Assembly (NCBI RefSeq): GCF_016722785.1
Contig: NZ_JAEQNE010000003.1
Span: 557,001-621,000, forward strand
Reading direction: 5' to 3'
Length of the DNA stretch: 64,000 bases
Source of the DNA: Ramlibacter monticola
GTDB taxonomy: Bacteria; Pseudomonadota; Gammaproteobacteria; Burkholderiales; Burkholderiaceae_C
In this document: positions 11,863 to 19,847 of the stretch, in pieces
Layout of the letters: each line of letters opens with the position of its first letter
How positions within the stretch are numbered: position 1 is the stretch's first letter
The notes under the pieces: model-generated
What the model saw: only the letters and a program-made list of their open reading frames with translations
Database searches by the model: none
Told to the model about the DNA's origin: nothing
Program-made: the position numbers and the translations under genes

Positions 11863-12623
11863 CAAACAGCTTGCCCGTCCACGAACACTTTCAGCTCCCC
11901 CGGCGCGAACTGCGTCCACGGCTCGTTGACCGTCAGCGGCGCCGTCACCACCACCGCCACCTTGTCGTCCCGCGTGGTGTGCTGGGCGAAGTCGATGCTC
12001 AGGTCCTCGTCCGCCAGGTGCGCATGCGTGAACGGATGCTTGCGTTCCACGTACCAAAGGTTCGTCGAACAGTGCGCCCACAGCGCGTCACCGTTCGACA
12101 GCAGGAAGTTGAAGCGGCCGTGCTTCGCGATCGACGGCGTCAGCTCGCGCAGCGTCAGCGTCAGTTCCTCCACGCTCGGCACGCCGGCGTGCGACTTCCA
12201 CATCTCCTGCATCAGCCAGCAGAAGGCCCGCTCGCTGTCGGTGCTGCCCACGGGGCGGAAACTGGCGTGCAGGCGCGGCTGGAAGTCCTGCAGGTCGCCG
12301 TTGTGCGCGAACACCCAGTAGCGGCCCCACAGCTCGCGCACGAAGGGATGGCAGTTCTCCAGCGCCACGTGGCCCTGCGTGGCCTTGCGGATGTGCGCGA
12401 TGACGTTGCGGCTCTTGATCGGATAGCGGCGGATCAGTTCCGCCACCGGCGACTCGCAGGCCGGCAGGTGGTCCACGAAGTGGCGCAGGCCCAGCCCCTC
12501 GAAGAAGGCGATGCCCCAGCCGTCCACGTGCTCGTCGGTGCGGCCGCCGCGCTGGGCGAAACCGGCGAAGCTGAACGTCACGTCCGTGGGCGTGTTGCAG
12601 TTCATCCCCAGCAGCTGGCACAT
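11862..12623 (-). CDS. Class II glutamine amidotransferase (YafJ-like)
   Basis: 253 residues. The initiator Met is followed directly by Cys2 (MCQLLGMNCNTPTD), the N-terminal nucleophile of Ntn-type glutamine amidotransferases. RGGRTDEHVDGWGIAFFEG, NVIAHIRKATQG and WVFAHNGDL are conserved YafJ-type motifs. No synthase domain is fused, so the acceptor substrate is unknown; in other genomes related proteins are annotated only as putative glutamine amidotransferases. The stop coincides with the edge of palindrome B. It lies 7 bases downstream of the MFS gene on the same strand, so the two could share a transcript. Confidence 0.9.
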   Translation of the reverse strand: MCQLLGMNCNTPTDVTFSFAGFAQRGGRTDEHVDGWGIAFFEGLGLRHFVDHLPACESPVAELIRRYPIKSRNVIAHIRKATQGHVALENCHPFVRELWGRYWVFAHNGDLQDFQPRLHASFRPVGSTDSERAFCWLMQEMWKSHAGVPSVEELTLTLRELTPSIAKHGRFNFLLSNGDALWAHCSTNLWYVERKHPFTHAHLADEDLSIDFAQHTTRDDKVAVVVTAPLTVNEPWTQFAPGELKVFVDGQAV

Positions 12624-12630
12624 GGGGTGA

Positions 12631-14106
12631 TTATTCTTCAGTGGGCACGGTTCCGGGCGGGTCGCGCAACTGCCAGGCCGCCACCAGCGCCAGGGCGCAG
12701 ATCGCCGCCAGCAGCAGGAAGGTTTCGTTGAAGGCCGCCAGGCGCGCCGGGCTGGTGCCGGGGCGGGTGAGCGCGTCGCCGTGCGCTGCCAGCCGCCACT
12801 CCAGCACGATCGCGCACAGGCTCACGCCGGCCGCGCCGCCCAGCATGCGCAGGAAGTTGATGGCGCTGGCGCCCTGCGGGATCAGGGCCTTGGCCAGCGG
12901 CCGCATCGCGCCCAGGTTCAGCGAGGGCAGGATGAAGCCCAGCCCGATGCGGCCCAGGATCGCCCAGGCCACCAGCACCCACAGGCCGGTCTCCAGGTGC
13001 ACGGTGGGCATCAGCGCGAACGAGAGCGCCAGCAGCAGCAGCCCGACGCCCACCAGCACGCGCGTGGGCAGCCGCGTGGTCAGCCGCCCGGCCAGGCCGA
13101 TCGTGATCGCCAGCACGATGCCGGAGGGCAGCAGGATGGTGCCCACGTGCGAGGCGGGCAGCTGCAGGCCCGTCTGCATGTACACCGGCAGCAGGTAGGT
13201 CGAGCCGAACAGGGCGATGCCGTAGATGAAGGCCACCAGCGTGCCCATCGTGTAGGTGCGGTAGCCGAACAGGTCCAGGTTGATCAGCGCCTCGCGCCCG
13301 CTGCGGCGGGCGCGCCGCAGCCAGGCGATCATCGCGGCCAGCGCCGCCAACGCGCCGAGCAGCAGGCCGCCGGCGAGCCGGGGGTCGCCGCCGCGGATCT
13401 CCAGCAGGCCATTGAGCAGGCACAGCGTGCCGACGCTCCCGAGCACCAGGCCGCGCCAGTCCAGCCGCGTGCCGCCGCTCGCGGCGATGCCGCCGCCGGG
13501 CGCCGTGGTCGGCACGTAGCGGTAGGCGAGCCAGATCGACGCCAGGCAGAAGGGCACCACCATGAAGAAGATGGAACGCCAGCCGAACCCGTCCACCAGC
13601 AGGCCGCCGATGCTGGGCCCGAGCGCCGGCGCCAGCACCACGCCCATGCCGAACATGCCGCTGGCGCGACCCTGCTCGTGGGGCTCGAAGGCGCGCAGCA
13701 TGATGATGGCGGGGATGGGCTGGACCACGCCGGCGGCGAAGCCTTCGGCCACGCGCGCGCCCAGCACCAGCGGGTATTGCATCGCGACGCCGCCGAGGAT
13801 GCCGCCGGCCATCAGCAGCACCATGGTCCCGACGTAGGTGCGGCGGTAGCCGAAGCGCGCCAGCAGCCAGGGCGTGGTCAGCATCGAGATGGTCATCGCC
13901 ACCATGAAGCCGGAGCTCACCCACTGCGCGCGTTCCTGGTTGAGCCCGAAGTAGTGGCTCATGTCCGGGATGGCCACGTTCACGACGGTGGAGGACATGA
14001 TCGAGGCCATCACCCCGACCATGAGGGCCATCATCAGCAGCCAGCGGTAGTTGGGGCCGTGTCGTTCCCGCAGGACGGCGACCGAGCCGGCTTCCGCGAC
14101 GCTCAC
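12631..14106 (-). CDS. DHA2-family MFS multidrug efflux transporter (EmrB-like)
   Basis: 491 residues with about 14 hydrophobic segments, as expected of the DHA2 drug:proton antiporters. The first segment region contains SIMSSTVVNVAIPDM, the DHA2 version of motif D, and LGPSIGGLLVDGFGWRSIFFMVVPF is the motif C/antiporter signature. The GTG at 14106 is preferred because it overlaps the stop of the upstream CWC gene by four bases (GTGA). A start at 14211 would add 35 arginine-rich residues read from that gene's other frame. No membrane-fusion (EmrA-like) partner is next to it. Confidence 0.9.
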   Translation of the reverse strand: MSVAEAGSVAVLRERHGPNYRWLLMMALMVGVMASIMSSTVVNVAIPDMSHYFGLNQERAQWVSSGFMVAMTISMLTTPWLLARFGYRRTYVGTMVLLMAGGILGGVAMQYPLVLGARVAEGFAAGVVQPIPAIIMLRAFEPHEQGRASGMFGMGVVLAPALGPSIGGLLVDGFGWRSIFFMVVPFCLASIWLAYRYVPTTAPGGGIAASGGTRLDWRGLVLGSVGTLCLLNGLLEIRGGDPRLAGGLLLGALAALAAMIAWLRRARRSGREALINLDLFGYRTYTMGTLVAFIYGIALFGSTYLLPVYMQTGLQLPASHVGTILLPSGIVLAITIGLAGRLTTRLPTRVLVGVGLLLLALSFALMPTVHLETGLWVLVAWAILGRIGLGFILPSLNLGAMRPLAKALIPQGASAINFLRMLGGAAGVSLCAIVLEWRLAAHGDALTRPGTSPARLAAFNETFLLLAAICALALVAAWQLRDPPGTVPTEE

Positions 14107-14327
14107 GCGCTGGCGCCGCCGCGCGCGCAGGCGGGGCAGATGCAGGCGCGGCGCTGGGCCTCGGGCGGCACGCGCGCGAGCAGCTCGGGTCCGAAGGTGG
14201 CGCCCGCGCACCAGCAGGCTTCCTGCTTCACGCCGGTTTCGCGTTCCAGCTCCATGGCGCAGCGGTTCGGCTGGCCGCAGAGCGGGCAGAGGGAGGGGTT
14301 CGGGGCGGCGGCGTCCACGGGGCGCAT
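14103..14327 (-). CDS. Small cysteine-rich CWC-type protein
   Basis: 74 residues with the spaced cysteines of the Cys-rich CWC family: CPLCGQPNRCAMELE, then EACWCAG, and CICPACA near the end. The pattern suggests metal (probably zinc) binding; no function is established. The ATG at 14327 opens the frame, and the stop overlaps the GTG of the MFS gene by four bases, so translation of the transporter probably depends on this gene. It lies 44 bases downstream of the DUF1631 gene on the same strand. Confidence 0.8.
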   Translation of the reverse strand: MRPVDAAAPNPSLCPLCGQPNRCAMELERETGVKQEACWCAGATFGPELLARVPPEAQRRACICPACARGGASA

Positions 14328-14371
14328 CGTAGCGGGTTCGGCGCGGGCAGGTGGCCCGGCCGACCGGGATC

Positions 14372-16849
14372 TCAGGCGGCGGGGGCGGGTGCGGGGGCGG
14401 ACTCGGCGAGCCGCTCCAGCGCGCGCGGCACCACGGCCTCGCTGTCCACCAGGCGCAGCAGCCGTTCCCTCAGCAGCTTCTGCAGGCTGCGCCGCGTCAT
14501 CGAATGCGGCTGGCCTCCGTGGCTGACGAACAGGAACAGCGTGCGCTTCTCGGAGGCCCACTTGAGGCGGGCGCGGCGCCAGTGCTGGCGCGCGTGGAGG
14601 TCCACCCAGCAGCCGGTCGAAAGCCGCTCCACCATCGCGTCCACTTCCTGCGCGGTGAGCTGTCCGCTCTCTTCCAGCGGCGCGTGGCCGCTGGGGGTCG
14701 CCAGCGGGGCCGGGCCGGTCGGCGGCCCCTCCTCGAAGCCTGCGGCGTGCAGTTCCTGCGGCCCCATCCAGGGCTCGTCGGGCGCCCGGGCCGGCTGCGG
14801 CGGCCGTGTCACGGGCGGCGGCTCGGGCGCCGCCACGCTGCCGTGGCGATGACGCGCCCGCAGCTTCATCACCGGGCGATGCAGCGCTTCCAGCTGCAGG
14901 AAGAAGCCCTCGCTCTCGGAGGGCTGCTGGCCCAGCATGGTGAGCCCGGTGCGCAGCTTCATGAGCACGCGCGGGATCACCTCGAAGGCCTTCGCGGGGT
15001 CGCGCAGCGTCAGGTCGCGCTTGACGCTCCACAGCAGGTCGGTGATGACGGCGATGTGGCCGCCGGGGTCGATGCCGCGTTCAGGCTGGGTGAGCCGCGA
15101 ATGCGCCACCACCAGCGCCCAGGAGCCGAGGACGAACTCGCGCACGGCCTCGTCCACCCCTTCGAGGTCGGAGCGCTGGCGGAATTCGCTCGCGATGCGG
15201 TCGGCCTCGTGCTGGCGCCGCTCGGCGAACTGCACGGCGTCGAGCACCTTGCGCTGCGGCTCGTCGTCGAGCGCGTCCTGCGCCGCCCAGGCGGCCTGCA
15301 GGTCCGTCAGCGCGGCGCGGAACGGGTCCGCGCTCTCGACCGGGTCGATCTCGTTGAGGCGCTGGAAGCTGCGCGCCACCGGCCCCAGGAAGCTCTGGAA
15401 CTCGACGCTGAATTCGTCGTTGTGGCGGAAGCTGCGCTCCGCCACCCTCTCCACCAGCAGGCGGCCGGGGTGTTCGGCATCGCTGAAGAAGCGCGGGGCC
15501 ACCATCGCCAGGCGCAACAGCGAGGGCTCCAGGCCCACGATCGCCTCGCGCACGGGAGCGAGCAGGCGCGGATCGTCGGCCACGCGGTCCACCAGGCGCC
15601 GCACGACTTCCAGGCCGTAGACCTGGCCGACCTCGCGCGCCTCCTTCTTGAGCCGCCCGCGCACCAGGGCGCGCTCGCGCGCGGCCTTGAAGCGGCCCCA
15701 GTCCTCCGGCAGCGGGCTGTCGGTGTCGACCTGGCGGGCCTGCCGGTCCACGGCCGGCACGTGCAGCTGCCGGCGCACCGCGCGCTCGTCGTAGGGCTGC
15801 GCCTCGTCGAGTGCCGCTTCCAGCGCGCGCAGTTCGGCGTCGACCTGCGCGTAATAGCTGGGTGCCAGCGGGCGATGCGCCTGCGGCTCGCCGCGCAGCA
15901 GGAACTGCTGCAGCCGCCCGCCTTCGACGTTGCGCACCGGCAGGTCCGCGAAGCCGGAGAAGCCGGACTGGCCGAAAGGATCGAGGGGCACGGCGCCCGA
16001 ACCGGGCTGGCCATGCCATGCGGGCCCGCGCGGGCCCGTCCCGCCCAGGGGCGCGGGCTGCGACATGCCTCCGAGAGGCGCAGGCCGCGACATGCCCCCG
16101 AGGGGCGCGGGCTGCGACATGCCGCCCAGGGGCGCCGGTCGCGACATCCCGCCCAGCGGGGCCGGGCGCGACGGGCTGGCGGAGGTGCGCAGGCGGTAGT
16201 TGGCCGCGCTCACCCGCTGCAGGGTCAGGAAATGCGTCTGGGCCTTGTAGACCTGCTCGAGTTCCTGCGCCAGCGGCGCGGCCATGTGCCGCAGCCATAG
16301 CGCGGGCCAGGCGGGATCGGGATGGTCTTCGACCATCATTTCGCGCAGCGCCTGCGCGTAGACGGCGGGTCGCAGCGGATTGCGCTCGGGCTGGATCGTC
16401 GGCAGCCCCAGCGCGCTGCTCATGAGGGCATCCAGTTCGTGCAGCGGGCGCTCCAGCGTTGCCGTGAGCTGCTGCGCGAGCCGCGAGGTCTCGATGGTGC
16501 GGGAGATCTCCGTGTCGTCCACCAGGGACAGCGACAGCGTCGGCAGTTCGTCGCGCGGCGTCGCGGCGCGCGGCCTCTCGCCGGCCTCGGCTTCGAAGGC
16601 AGTGCCGAGGGAACGGGGAAAGCGGTTCCTGAAAGCGACGCGTTGATTCAGCAGCTGGCGCCAGGCGTCGGACAGCAGCTGGCGCTGCTCGCCCGTGGCG
16701 GCCGATTCTGCCTGCTGCAGGCTCGCGACCGCCTGGTCGACGCACTTTTCGATCAGGCGCGCGGAGGCACCGACGGCCTCGCCCATGCTGCGCGAGACGG
16801 TTTGATTCACAACGGACATTGACCCAACGGTTCCCTCGAACCGCGCCAT
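14372..16849 (-). CDS. DUF1631 family protein with internal 9-residue repeats
   Basis: 825 residues. The sequence matches the DUF1631 family of betaproteobacteria and gammaproteobacteria, sometimes mis-named thymidine phosphorylase. Typical stretches are LLSDAWRQLLNQRVAFRNRFP near the N-terminus and WVDLHARQHWRRARLKWASEKRTLFLF near the C-terminus, the latter resembling PilZ-like surfaces. Function is unknown. Residues about 225-270 hold five copies of a Met-Ser-Arg/Gln-Pro-Ala-Pro-Leu-Gly-Gly unit, probably a flexible linker. An alternative start ten codons in (16819) has a GAGGGAA upstream and may be the true one. No signal peptide or membrane segment is seen. Confidence 0.85.
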   Translation of the reverse strand: MARFEGTVGSMSVVNQTVSRSMGEAVGASARLIEKCVDQAVASLQQAESAATGEQRQLLSDAWRQLLNQRVAFRNRFPRSLGTAFEAEAGERPRAATPRDELPTLSLSLVDDTEISRTIETSRLAQQLTATLERPLHELDALMSSALGLPTIQPERNPLRPAVYAQALREMMVEDHPDPAWPALWLRHMAAPLAQELEQVYKAQTHFLTLQRVSAANYRLRTSASPSRPAPLGGMSRPAPLGGMSQPAPLGGMSRPAPLGGMSQPAPLGGTGPRGPAWHGQPGSGAVPLDPFGQSGFSGFADLPVRNVEGGRLQQFLLRGEPQAHRPLAPSYYAQVDAELRALEAALDEAQPYDERAVRRQLHVPAVDRQARQVDTDSPLPEDWGRFKAARERALVRGRLKKEAREVGQVYGLEVVRRLVDRVADDPRLLAPVREAIVGLEPSLLRLAMVAPRFFSDAEHPGRLLVERVAERSFRHNDEFSVEFQSFLGPVARSFQRLNEIDPVESADPFRAALTDLQAAWAAQDALDDEPQRKVLDAVQFAERRQHEADRIASEFRQRSDLEGVDEAVREFVLGSWALVVAHSRLTQPERGIDPGGHIAVITDLLWSVKRDLTLRDPAKAFEVIPRVLMKLRTGLTMLGQQPSESEGFFLQLEALHRPVMKLRARHRHGSVAAPEPPPVTRPPQPARAPDEPWMGPQELHAAGFEEGPPTGPAPLATPSGHAPLEESGQLTAQEVDAMVERLSTGCWVDLHARQHWRRARLKWASEKRTLFLFVSHGGQPHSMTRRSLQKLLRERLLRLVDSEAVVPRALERLAESAPAPAPAA
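16041..16175 (-). repeat. Five tandem 27-nt repeats inside the DUF1631 gene
   Basis: Five in-phase 27-nt units (16041, 16068, 16095, 16122 and 16149) encode the nonapeptide Met-Ser-Arg/Gln-Pro-Ala-Pro-Leu-Gly-Gly, with the first unit in protein order diverged at its first residues. Arg and Gln alternate between successive copies. Being multiples of three, changes in copy number would not break the frame. Confidence 0.9.
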
Positions 16850-16923
16850 TAGACCCCGGCCCGGTCAGCCCGGCAATGACGCCCCGCCCGGCGCGACCGC
16901 TCGCGCGCCGGACGGTGGCCATT

Positions 16924-19146
16924 TCACGACACCTTCGGGGCCGCGGCCAGGGCGGCGAGCACCCGCGAGGGAACGAAGGGCACGCTGCGGAGCCGCACGC
17001 CCACCGCGTCGTACACACCGTTACCAATTGCCGCCGGCACGATCGCCGCCGCCATCTCGCCGGCGCCCCAGGGCGGTGCCTCGGGCCGGTTGATCACCTG
17101 CACCTCGATCCTCGGCACCTCGGGGAAGGTCAGGATCGGGTAGCTGGCCCAGTCCGTGGTGGTCACCCGGCTGGCGTCGAAGCGCACTTCCTCCAGCAGC
17201 GTGCGGCTGATGGTCTGGACGATGCCGCCCTCCACCTGGTTGACCACGCCGTCCGGGTTGATCACCTGGCCGCAGTCGTGGCTGCAGAAGACGCGCTCGA
17301 CGCGGATCTTTCCGCTGGCGCGGTCGACCGCGACGTCGCACACCATCGCGACGTAAGTGTGCTCGTTCTGGTAGCGGATGTAGGCGAAGCCGCGGCCGCG
17401 CGCGACCGCACCCGGCATGGGCGCGCTGAACGCGGGGCGCGCCTGCCAGCCCGCCATCTTCGCCGCCGCCTCGATCACCTCGCGGCTGCGCGGGTCCTTC
17501 AGGTAGGCCAGGCGCATCTGCACCGGGTCCTTGCGGGCGGCTGCCGCCAGCTCGTCGAAGAAGGACTCGTTGGCGAAGTTGTTCTGCATGCGTCCCGGCG
17601 TGCGCAGGTGGGCGGTGCGCAGGAAGGCGTTGCCGACGCGGTCGACGCGGGTGAGCGTCGCCGGGAAGGCGTACTCGACGTCGCTGTTGTGGGCGATGTT
17701 GCCGGTGTAGCTGCCCTTCTTGGCCACGCCGGAATGCACGGCGGCCAGCAGCGGGAACTCCTCCAGCGTGCCGTTCTGCATCGCGATGATGAAGCGCGAC
17801 TTCCAGGCCGTGACGCCGCCCTGCGCGTCGAGGCCGGCCTCGAGGTCGACCACCGTCGGCGGGCTCTTGGGGTCCCAGCCGTGTTCGTCGTCGCGCATCC
17901 ACTGCACGCGCACGGTGGCCGGCTGGCCGGTCTTCTCCGAGAGAAGGGTGGCCGCCAGCGCCGCATCGGCAGTGCAGTCCTCGTGGCCGTTGCGGCCGTA
18001 GCAGCCGGAGCCGTCGACGTAATGCAGTTGCACTTTCGCGGGTTGCGTGCCCAGCATGAGGGCGACCTCGGTCTGCAGCGAGTGCGTGGCCTGCGAGGGG
18101 GACCAGATCTCCAGGCTGCCGCCTTCGGCGCGCGCCACCGCGCAGGACGGCCCGAGCGAGGCATGCGAGTGGATGCCGAACTCGTAGCTCGCCTTGAAGG
18201 TGCGCGCGGCCTGCTGCAGGCCCGCATCGACGTCGCCGTGGCTGGGCCGCGGCTCGGTCTTCACGACCGGCTGCGCGCGCCAGGTCTCCATCATGCGGTC
18301 CTGCGCCGGCAGGCCCTTCCACACCGACCACGTCGGACGGACCTTCTGCGCGGCCTGCACGGCCTCCCATTCGGTCTTCGCCAGCACCGCGAGGAAGTTG
18401 CCCTTGTGCACCGTGCCGAGGTATCCGGGGAGCTGCTTCGCCTCGGTTTCGTCGACCGACATCAGGCTGGCCTGGATCGCGTCGGGCCGGAGCACGCGCG
18501 CGTGCACCATGCCGGGCAGGCGGATGTCGTGCACGTAGGTGAACTCGCCGGTCACCTTGGCCGGGATGTCGAGGCGCTTGACCGACTTGCCGACGAAGCG
18601 GTGCGCGGAGGCCTTCTTCAGCGGCGCCTTCGGGTCGACCTCGATCGCCTGGATGCCCTCGGCGAGCAGGCTCGGATAGCTGGCGCTCTTCGCGGGATCG
18701 GCCTGCAGGCGCACGAAGCCGTCGCCCTGGAATACGACCTCGTCCGGGCCCACGCCCCAAGCGGTGGCGGCGCGCGTCGCCAGGGCCTGGCGCGCGGTGG
18801 CGCAAGCGCGGCGCAACTGCTGGCCGCCCACGCTGATGCTGAGGCTGCCGGCGGTCTGGCCCTGGTCGATGGTGGTGGCCGTGTCGCCCATCATGAGGGC
18901 GATGCGCTCCATCGGCACCTCGAGTTCGTCGGCGACCATCTGCGTGAGCGCGGTGCGCACGCCGGTGCCGAGGTCGACCTTGCCGCTGTAGACGGTGATG
19001 CGGCCGTCGGCGCCGACCGCCAGCCAGGCATCGAGTGCCTCCTTGCGCATGGACTTGGCAGCCGCGGGGGCGGGCAGGCCGCCGAAGCCGATGACGAGCG
19101 CCTGGCCCAGGGCGGCGCCGGTTTGCAGGAACAGTCTGCGATCCAT
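16924..19146 (-). CDS. Molybdenum hydroxylase large subunit (isoquinoline 1-oxidoreductase beta-like)
   Basis: 740 residues. The xanthine-dehydrogenase-family molybdopterin-binding subunit of the IorB type carries its own twin-arginine signal: DRRLFLQTGAA followed by a hydrophobic stretch ending in APAAA. The sequence shows VGADGRITVYSGKVDLGTGVRTALTQMVADEL, SVGGQQLRRACATAR, a central DIRLPGMVHARVLRP and a GAGE near the C-terminus, where the family's catalytic glutamate sits. The start at 19146 has AAGGAGG about 6 bases upstream. It follows the iron-sulfur subunit by 11 bases. The substrate is likely an N-heterocycle or aldehyde, but this cannot be read from sequence. Confidence 0.9.
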   Translation of the reverse strand: MDRRLFLQTGAALGQALVIGFGGLPAPAAAKSMRKEALDAWLAVGADGRITVYSGKVDLGTGVRTALTQMVADELEVPMERIALMMGDTATTIDQGQTAGSLSISVGGQQLRRACATARQALATRAATAWGVGPDEVVFQGDGFVRLQADPAKSASYPSLLAEGIQAIEVDPKAPLKKASAHRFVGKSVKRLDIPAKVTGEFTYVHDIRLPGMVHARVLRPDAIQASLMSVDETEAKQLPGYLGTVHKGNFLAVLAKTEWEAVQAAQKVRPTWSVWKGLPAQDRMMETWRAQPVVKTEPRPSHGDVDAGLQQAARTFKASYEFGIHSHASLGPSCAVARAEGGSLEIWSPSQATHSLQTEVALMLGTQPAKVQLHYVDGSGCYGRNGHEDCTADAALAATLLSEKTGQPATVRVQWMRDDEHGWDPKSPPTVVDLEAGLDAQGGVTAWKSRFIIAMQNGTLEEFPLLAAVHSGVAKKGSYTGNIAHNSDVEYAFPATLTRVDRVGNAFLRTAHLRTPGRMQNNFANESFFDELAAAARKDPVQMRLAYLKDPRSREVIEAAAKMAGWQARPAFSAPMPGAVARGRGFAYIRYQNEHTYVAMVCDVAVDRASGKIRVERVFCSHDCGQVINPDGVVNQVEGGIVQTISRTLLEEVRFDASRVTTTDWASYPILTFPEVPRIEVQVINRPEAPPWGAGEMAAAIVPAAIGNGVYDAVGVRLRSVPFVPSRVLAALAAAPKVS

Positions 19147-19157
19147 GGCGGCCTCCT

Positions 19158-19622
19158 TCAGGCGAGTTGCTGCGCCGCGCGCTGCACGGCCTTGACGATG
19201 CGCACGTGGGTGCCGCAGCGGCATAGGTTGTGCGCGAGCGCCTCTCGGATCTGCTGATCGCTGGGGTGCGGGTTCTCCTTCAGCAGCGCGGTGGCGGCGA
19301 CCACCATGCCGTTGGAGCAGTAGCCGCATTGCGCGGCCTGTTCGTCGATGAAGGCCTGCTGCACGACGCTGGGCTTCGCGCTGCTGCCCAGCCCTTCGAG
19401 CGTGGTCACGGACTTGCCGGCGACGCGCTCCATCGGGGTGCTGCAGGAGCGCACGACCTTGCCGTCGACCAGCACCGAGCAGGCGCCGCACTGGCCCTTG
19501 CCGCAGCCGAAGCGCGGCCCCTTGAGTTCCAGGTCATTGCGCAGCGCATAGAGCAGCGGCATCTGCGGATCGGCGTCGAGGCTGCGGCTCGCGCCGTTGA
19601 CGCGCAGGGTGATCTTGGCCAT
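19158..19622 (-). CDS. Molybdenum hydroxylase 2Fe-2S subunit (isoquinoline 1-oxidoreductase alpha-like)
   Basis: 154 residues with the two 2Fe-2S cluster sets of the family: CGKGQCGACSVLVDGKVVRSC for the plant-ferredoxin-type cluster and CGYCSNGM with CRCGTH for the second. It passes electrons from the molybdenum site of the large subunit. The start at 19622 has AGGGGAG upstream; a longer frame to 19766 reads into palindrome C and is rejected. It has no signal of its own, so it would be carried across the membrane with the TAT-tagged large subunit. No FAD subunit, cytochrome or XdhC-type maturation factor is adjacent. Confidence 0.93.
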   Translation of the reverse strand: MAKITLRVNGASRSLDADPQMPLLYALRNDLELKGPRFGCGKGQCGACSVLVDGKVVRSCSTPMERVAGKSVTTLEGLGSSAKPSVVQQAFIDEQAAQCGYCSNGMVVAATALLKENPHPSDQQIREALAHNLCRCGTHVRIVKAVQRAAQQLA

Positions 19623-19718
19623 TCGAACTCCCCTGATGGACGAGGGAGGCCGAGTGTAGGGACGCGACTGGCGGGTGACTAGGTGGGAAACGAGTGCTGA
19701 GCTTGATCGGGGAGATTC

Positions 19719-19815
19719 AACGCAAAAGCCGCAAAAGCGCGCAAAAGCCGCAAAGGTGAAATCCAATCAAGGATTTCCTTTGCGGCTTTCGCGAAACCTT
19801 TGCGGCTTTTGCGTT
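19719..19815. repeat. Solitary palindromic repeat, copy C (GCAAAAGCCGC type)
   Basis: The left arm starts AACGCAAAAGCCGCAAAAG and runs to AAATCC at about 19763; the right arm from GGATTT to GCGTT at 19815 is its near-complement. The centre is itself a dyad (AATCC AATCAA GGATT). It lies between the minus-strand malate synthase stop and the start of the 2Fe-2S subunit, so it sits in the transcribed path between two same-strand genes and may terminate the malate synthase transcript. Confidence 0.88.
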
Positions 19816-19847
19816 CTGGAAGAACCCGACCCCCGCGCGGTGCCGAA

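Noticed and set aside
14107..14211. N-terminal extension of the MFS transporter
   Set aside because: The added residues are Arg-rich and come from the other frame of the CWC gene; the GTGA overlap at 14103-14106 marks the start.
15930..16199. Plus-strand frame with repeated Arg/Gly/Ala units opposite the DUF1631 repeat
   Set aside because: It mirrors the 27-nt repeat of the real minus-strand gene and has no other support.
19623..19766. N-terminal extension of the 2Fe-2S subunit frame
   Set aside because: It is read from palindrome C and lacks a ribosome site, whereas the ATG at 19622 has AGGGGAG and begins the family sequence.
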